The notes below the pieces were generated by a model, which was not told the DNA's origin, did no database searches, and worked only from the letters and a program-made list of their open reading frames with translations. A stretch of 8,566 bases of DNA from Desulfobacterales bacterium (GTDB taxonomy: Bacteria; Desulfobacterota; Desulfobacteria; Desulfobacterales; Desulfobacteraceae). Shown one piece after another: positions 6,730 through 8,566 of the stretch (position 1 is the first letter of the stretch; each line of letters starts with the position of its first letter). Location of the stretch: contig JAKSBB010000821.1 in assembly GCA_022361315.1 (NCBI GenBank), positions 1-8,566 on the forward strand, given 5' to 3'. A program made the position numbers and the translations under genes.

Positions 6730-7473
6730 TTACGCCGGGGCTTTCCCCCTGCGGGTCGCCTCCCCAAGAATATCCCGGATTCTTTGAATTGCCCTGGGTA
6801 TTTCCCTGCCCTTGATAAATTCCCCATGGCCGGGAACGATAATTTCGGGTTGCTGGTCCTCGATCAGATCCAGGGATCTCAACCACACTTCCCACGCTTC
6901 GGGATCGCCCTCCCCGAGGTTCGGGATATAGTGGGTAACAACAGCGTCTCCGCAGAAAAGCACCTTTTCATCCATCACCAGGTAGGACAGGTTAGATGCC
7001 GTATGCCCCGGGGTACCAATAACTTGAACCGCTTTCCCCCCTAGGTCTAAAACATCTCCGTGTTCAACCGTCTTGTTGGGGTTTACGATCCGGGTGTTGA
7101 GATAATACGCTTCTTCTTCATTGGCTTTCCGCCGGGCATCGCCCTCGATGACCCGGTTCAACTCTTCTTTGGCAATATCAATTAAGTCTGCCGGACGATT
7201 CACTCCCCCGTGGGCATAAATATCGATCCCTTGCTCCTGAAAAAAACAATTGCCCCCGATATGATCAAAATGAGGTTCCGTAATGGCCACCATCATCTCG
7301 TTGCCGGGCCGGACAGCCTGGGCATATCCGAATATGGTCCTGGCAGACATATGGGTCATCCCCGTATCAATAACCAGTGTTTTCTCCGTCCCGGTGACAA
7401 AGCCTGAAATGGGCACCCAGTGTCCGGGCCCTGAAAGCCCTGTAACCATATAACAGCTCTCTGAAAGTTTCAT
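6730..7473 (-). CDS. metallo-beta-lactamase-fold hydrolase with Glu in place of the first His ligand
   Basis: This 247-aa protein has its start at 7473 supported by AAGGGG 9 nt upstream on the minus strand. The MBL-fold motifs occur in order: VIDTG at 34-38, TEPHFDHIGG at 65-74, GTPGHTASNLSY at 153-164 (H157), FCGDAV at 173-178 (D176) and VPGHGE at 213-218 (H216). The canonical HxHxDH reads E66-x-H68-x-D70-H71, so the first metal-1 ligand is Glu. The other ligands are all present, so a functional di- or mononuclear Zn/Fe hydrolase is likely. The substrate cannot be named; MBL proteins of this size include thioesterases, lactonases and glyoxalase II relatives. No signal peptide is seen, so it is probably cytoplasmic. 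It converges on the MCP gene with 12 nt between the stop codons, and no clear shared terminator is visible there. Its upstream region holds a 14-bp palindrome that may be an operator. Confidence 0.88.
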   Translation of the reverse strand: MKLSESCYMVTGLSGPGHWVPISGFVTGTEKTLVIDTGMTHMSARTIFGYAQAVRPGNEMMVAITEPHFDHIGGNCFFQEQGIDIYAHGGVNRPADLIDIAKEELNRVIEGDARRKANEEEAYYLNTRIVNPNKTVEHGDVLDLGGKAVQVIGTPGHTASNLSYLVMDEKVLFCGDAVVTHYIPNLGEGDPEAWEVWLRSLDLIEDQQPEIIVPGHGEFIKGREIPRAIQRIRDILGEATRRGKAPA

Positions 7474-7566
7474 CCGGCAATTCCCCTTAGAAGTTGATCG
7501 TTATCATATCCAGGTTGGGAGTGATCCCTGACATGGTATTCACGCCAGGAGTCTTACTATAATTCA

Positions 7567-7580
7567 TTGTATATATACAA
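7567..7580. promoter_or_regulatory. 14-bp perfect palindrome, candidate operator of the MBL-fold gene
   Basis: TTGTATATATACAA is fully self-complementary and lies 94 bp upstream of the MBL-fold start codon. The TTGTA...TACAA half-sites resemble operators of GntR/FCD-type repressors, although those usually have a shorter centre. On the minus strand a TATAGT hexamer (7561-7556) follows it and could be a -10, with no good -35. On the plus strand TATAAT (7558-7563) lies beside it, also without a matching -35. The palindrome is certain; its role is inferred. Confidence 0.4.
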
Positions 7581-7774
7581 GATCTAACCTTGCTTTGGGA
7601 ACTATACAGATAAACAGATCCGTACCCCGCTCTGACCCTCACCCCGCCGCAGCCTGATCCTTCCTGGATATCCTAATGAAGTTAATGCCCAATTCAATTG
7701 GTAATCCGCATCATAAGTCATTCAATCTTGTGATCCATTATTCCGATTTTCGAAAAAGCCAGGAAATATTGCAC

Positions 7775-7803
7775 TTGCCATTTATCACACAGTGATACAT
7801 AAT
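7775..7803 (+). promoter_or_regulatory. sigma70-type promoter with internal operator-like dyad, upstream of the Fic gene
   Basis: TTGCCA (7775-7780) and CATAAT (7798-7803) are each one base from the -35 and -10 consensus and are separated by exactly 17 nt. The perfect inverted repeat TATCAC-ACA-GTGATA (7783-7797) fills the spacer up to the edge of the -10. A repressor bound there would block RNA polymerase. Transcription would start near 7810, leaving a leader of roughly 75 nt before the Fic ATG. Hexamers, spacing and dyad are directly visible; the regulator is unknown and not encoded in the window. Confidence 0.55.
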
Positions 7804-7883
7804 GCGTTACATATAGAATTACATTTATCAACTAACATATTAAAATAACAAATTTTAGATGTTACATATTTAATGACAAAACC

Positions 7884-8566
7884 ATGGAATTTTTAACGCA
7901 CAAATTCGGTAAATTTTATTTTATTCATGAATATGCGAACCATAAGGCTATTGATGCACTTCTAATTGAAGCCAGGGTTCGTCATGAAACAATTAATGAC
8001 TTGCCTGTTCTACCGGAGCTTGCATCTAAATTAGAACCGGATATTTTGTACAGCTCCATTGCTGGGACAGCCGCCATAGAAGATAATCCAATTCCTGCAG
8101 AGGGCGTTAAAGAGCTTGCAGAAAACAAAGATATTGAAGGATACGCCCAAAAGCATAAGCAGGAAATCACCAACCTGCTGAATTGTTATGATATTTTATC
8201 TGATCTGTCTAAAGACAGTTCGTCTGTATCACTACGTATCTCAGAGGATTACATCCGGAAAGTCCACAGCGTATTAACTGTAGGAGTCCCCGATGACCGT
8301 AACGTTCCGGGACAATATAGGAACGGGGAGGTTCTTGTGGGCAATATAGCCCATGGCGGAGTTTATAAACCGCCTAAAAGTCTTGAAGATATTAAAAACC
8401 TGATGGCAAAATATATCGAATGGCTCAACTGTGATGAGATCCTGCAATTGAATCCGTTCATCCGTGCGGCATTGGCACACTATCATTTTTCCCTGATCCA
8501 CCCTTTCTGGGATGGAAACGGGAGAACTGCAAGGCTCATTGAAACAGCTATTTTGGAAGGGGCAAA
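7884..8566 (+). CDS. Fic-domain protein (probable AMPylase), 3' end beyond the window
   Basis: The frame is open from ATG 7884 to the window edge, giving 227 codons so far, with no stop. Fic enzymes usually transfer AMP from ATP to a hydroxyl side chain of a target protein. The catalytic loop HPFWDGNGRTAR (206-217) matches HxFxDGNGRxxR completely, including catalytic H206, so it should be active. Upstream, PGQYRNGEVLVGN and the YKPP segment form the usual substrate-binding flap region. T62-A-A-I-E66-D67 matches the inhibitory helix motif (S/T)xxxE(G/N) except for Asp at the last position, suggesting a class II Fic with an N-terminal self-inhibitory helix. No Shine-Dalgarno is evident before the ATG, but no other start is in frame before an upstream stop at 7833-7835. 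The gene is visibly more AT-rich than its neighbours, and no antitoxin ORF precedes it. It may be a transferred accessory gene with a role in stress or phage response. Confidence 0.9.
   Translation, partial: MEFLTHKFGKFYFIHEYANHKAIDALLIEARVRHETINDLPVLPELASKLEPDILYSSIAGTAAIEDNPIPAEGVKELAENKDIEGYAQKHKQEITNLLNCYDILSDLSKDSSSVSLRISEDYIRKVHSVLTVGVPDDRNVPGQYRNGEVLVGNIAHGGVYKPPKSLEDIKNLMAKYIEWLNCDEILQLNPFIRAALAHYHFSLIHPFWDGNGRTARLIETAILEGA

Larger units (their letters stand above)
7474..7883. other. divergent AT-rich intergenic region between MBL-fold and Fic genes
   Basis: This 410-bp stretch has no supportable gene. From the MBL side it holds the palindrome at 7567-7580, a short GC-rich patch (about 7621-7660), and a 13-nt dyad CCAATT-C-AATTGG (7689-7701). 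The Fic promoter with its internal dyad follows (7775-7803). The last 80 bases are very AT-rich and contain GTTACATAT twice (7806-7814 and 7861-7869), in the predicted 5' leader of the Fic gene. The region looks like two separate control regions placed back to back. Confidence 0.5.

Noticed and set aside
6717..6760. Bidirectional terminator between the MCP and MBL-fold genes
   Set aside because: Only ACAATTGT and a weak GGGG/CCCC pairing inside the MBL coding end are visible, with no GC stem plus T tract.
1..8566. CRISPR arrays, tRNA or rRNA genes, insertion sequences
   Set aside because: No regularly spaced repeats, cloverleaf-like segments, rRNA-like stretches, transposase motifs or terminal inverted repeats with target duplications were seen.

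Overview
The window looks like a piece of a chromosome from a mesophilic, anaerobic, respiring deltaproteobacterium, most likely a Desulfobacterales-type sulfate reducer. This placement rests on gene content: a soluble, Tat-exported [NiFe] hydrogenase beside a chemoreceptor with a periplasmic c-type heme motif, and moderately GC-rich genes separated by AT-rich spacers. No taxonomic marker is present, so the placement is an inference.

Layout from left to right. (1) 2-1966 (+) encodes a 654-aa protein. Its C-terminal half is a LOG-family (lysine-decarboxylase-like) Rossmann domain, and its first ~400 residues are not recognised. The gene may begin before the window. (2) 2097-2510 (+) is a small hypothetical protein, possibly STAS/SpoIIAA-like. 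A 13-bp hairpin directly before its start codon contains its ribosome binding site. (3) 2511-2835 is a leader region with several weak dyads. (4) 2836-6717 (+) is a tight three-gene cluster: [NiFe] hydrogenase large subunit, Tat-exported small subunit, and a methyl-accepting chemotaxis protein (MCP) with a periplasmic CxxCH heme-attachment motif. The gaps are about 25 nt each. (5) 6730-7473 (-) is a metallo-beta-lactamase-fold hydrolase, convergent with the MCP and only 12 nt from it. (6) 7474-7883 is a divergent AT-rich regulatory region with a 14-bp perfect palindrome on the hydrolase side. On the Fic side it holds a good sigma70-type promoter whose spacer contains a perfect dyad. (7) 7884 to the window edge (+) is a Fic-domain protein, probably an AMPylase, cut off by the end of the window.

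The most interesting part is the hydrogenase-MCP cluster. The large subunit stops exactly at the histidine where the maturation protease normally cuts, so it has no C-terminal extension; H2-sensing regulatory hydrogenases share this property. The gene order is large then small, the reverse of the usual order. The small subunit has no C-terminal membrane anchor, and no cytochrome b partner is encoded nearby. The next gene is instead a membrane receptor whose periplasmic domain probably carries a c-type heme. A coherent but untested reading is a periplasmic H2-oxidising or H2-sensing enzyme that sets the redox state of a heme chemoreceptor, giving H2- or redox-directed swimming. The conservative alternative is an ordinary uptake hydrogenase that happens to be co-transcribed with an energy-taxis receptor.
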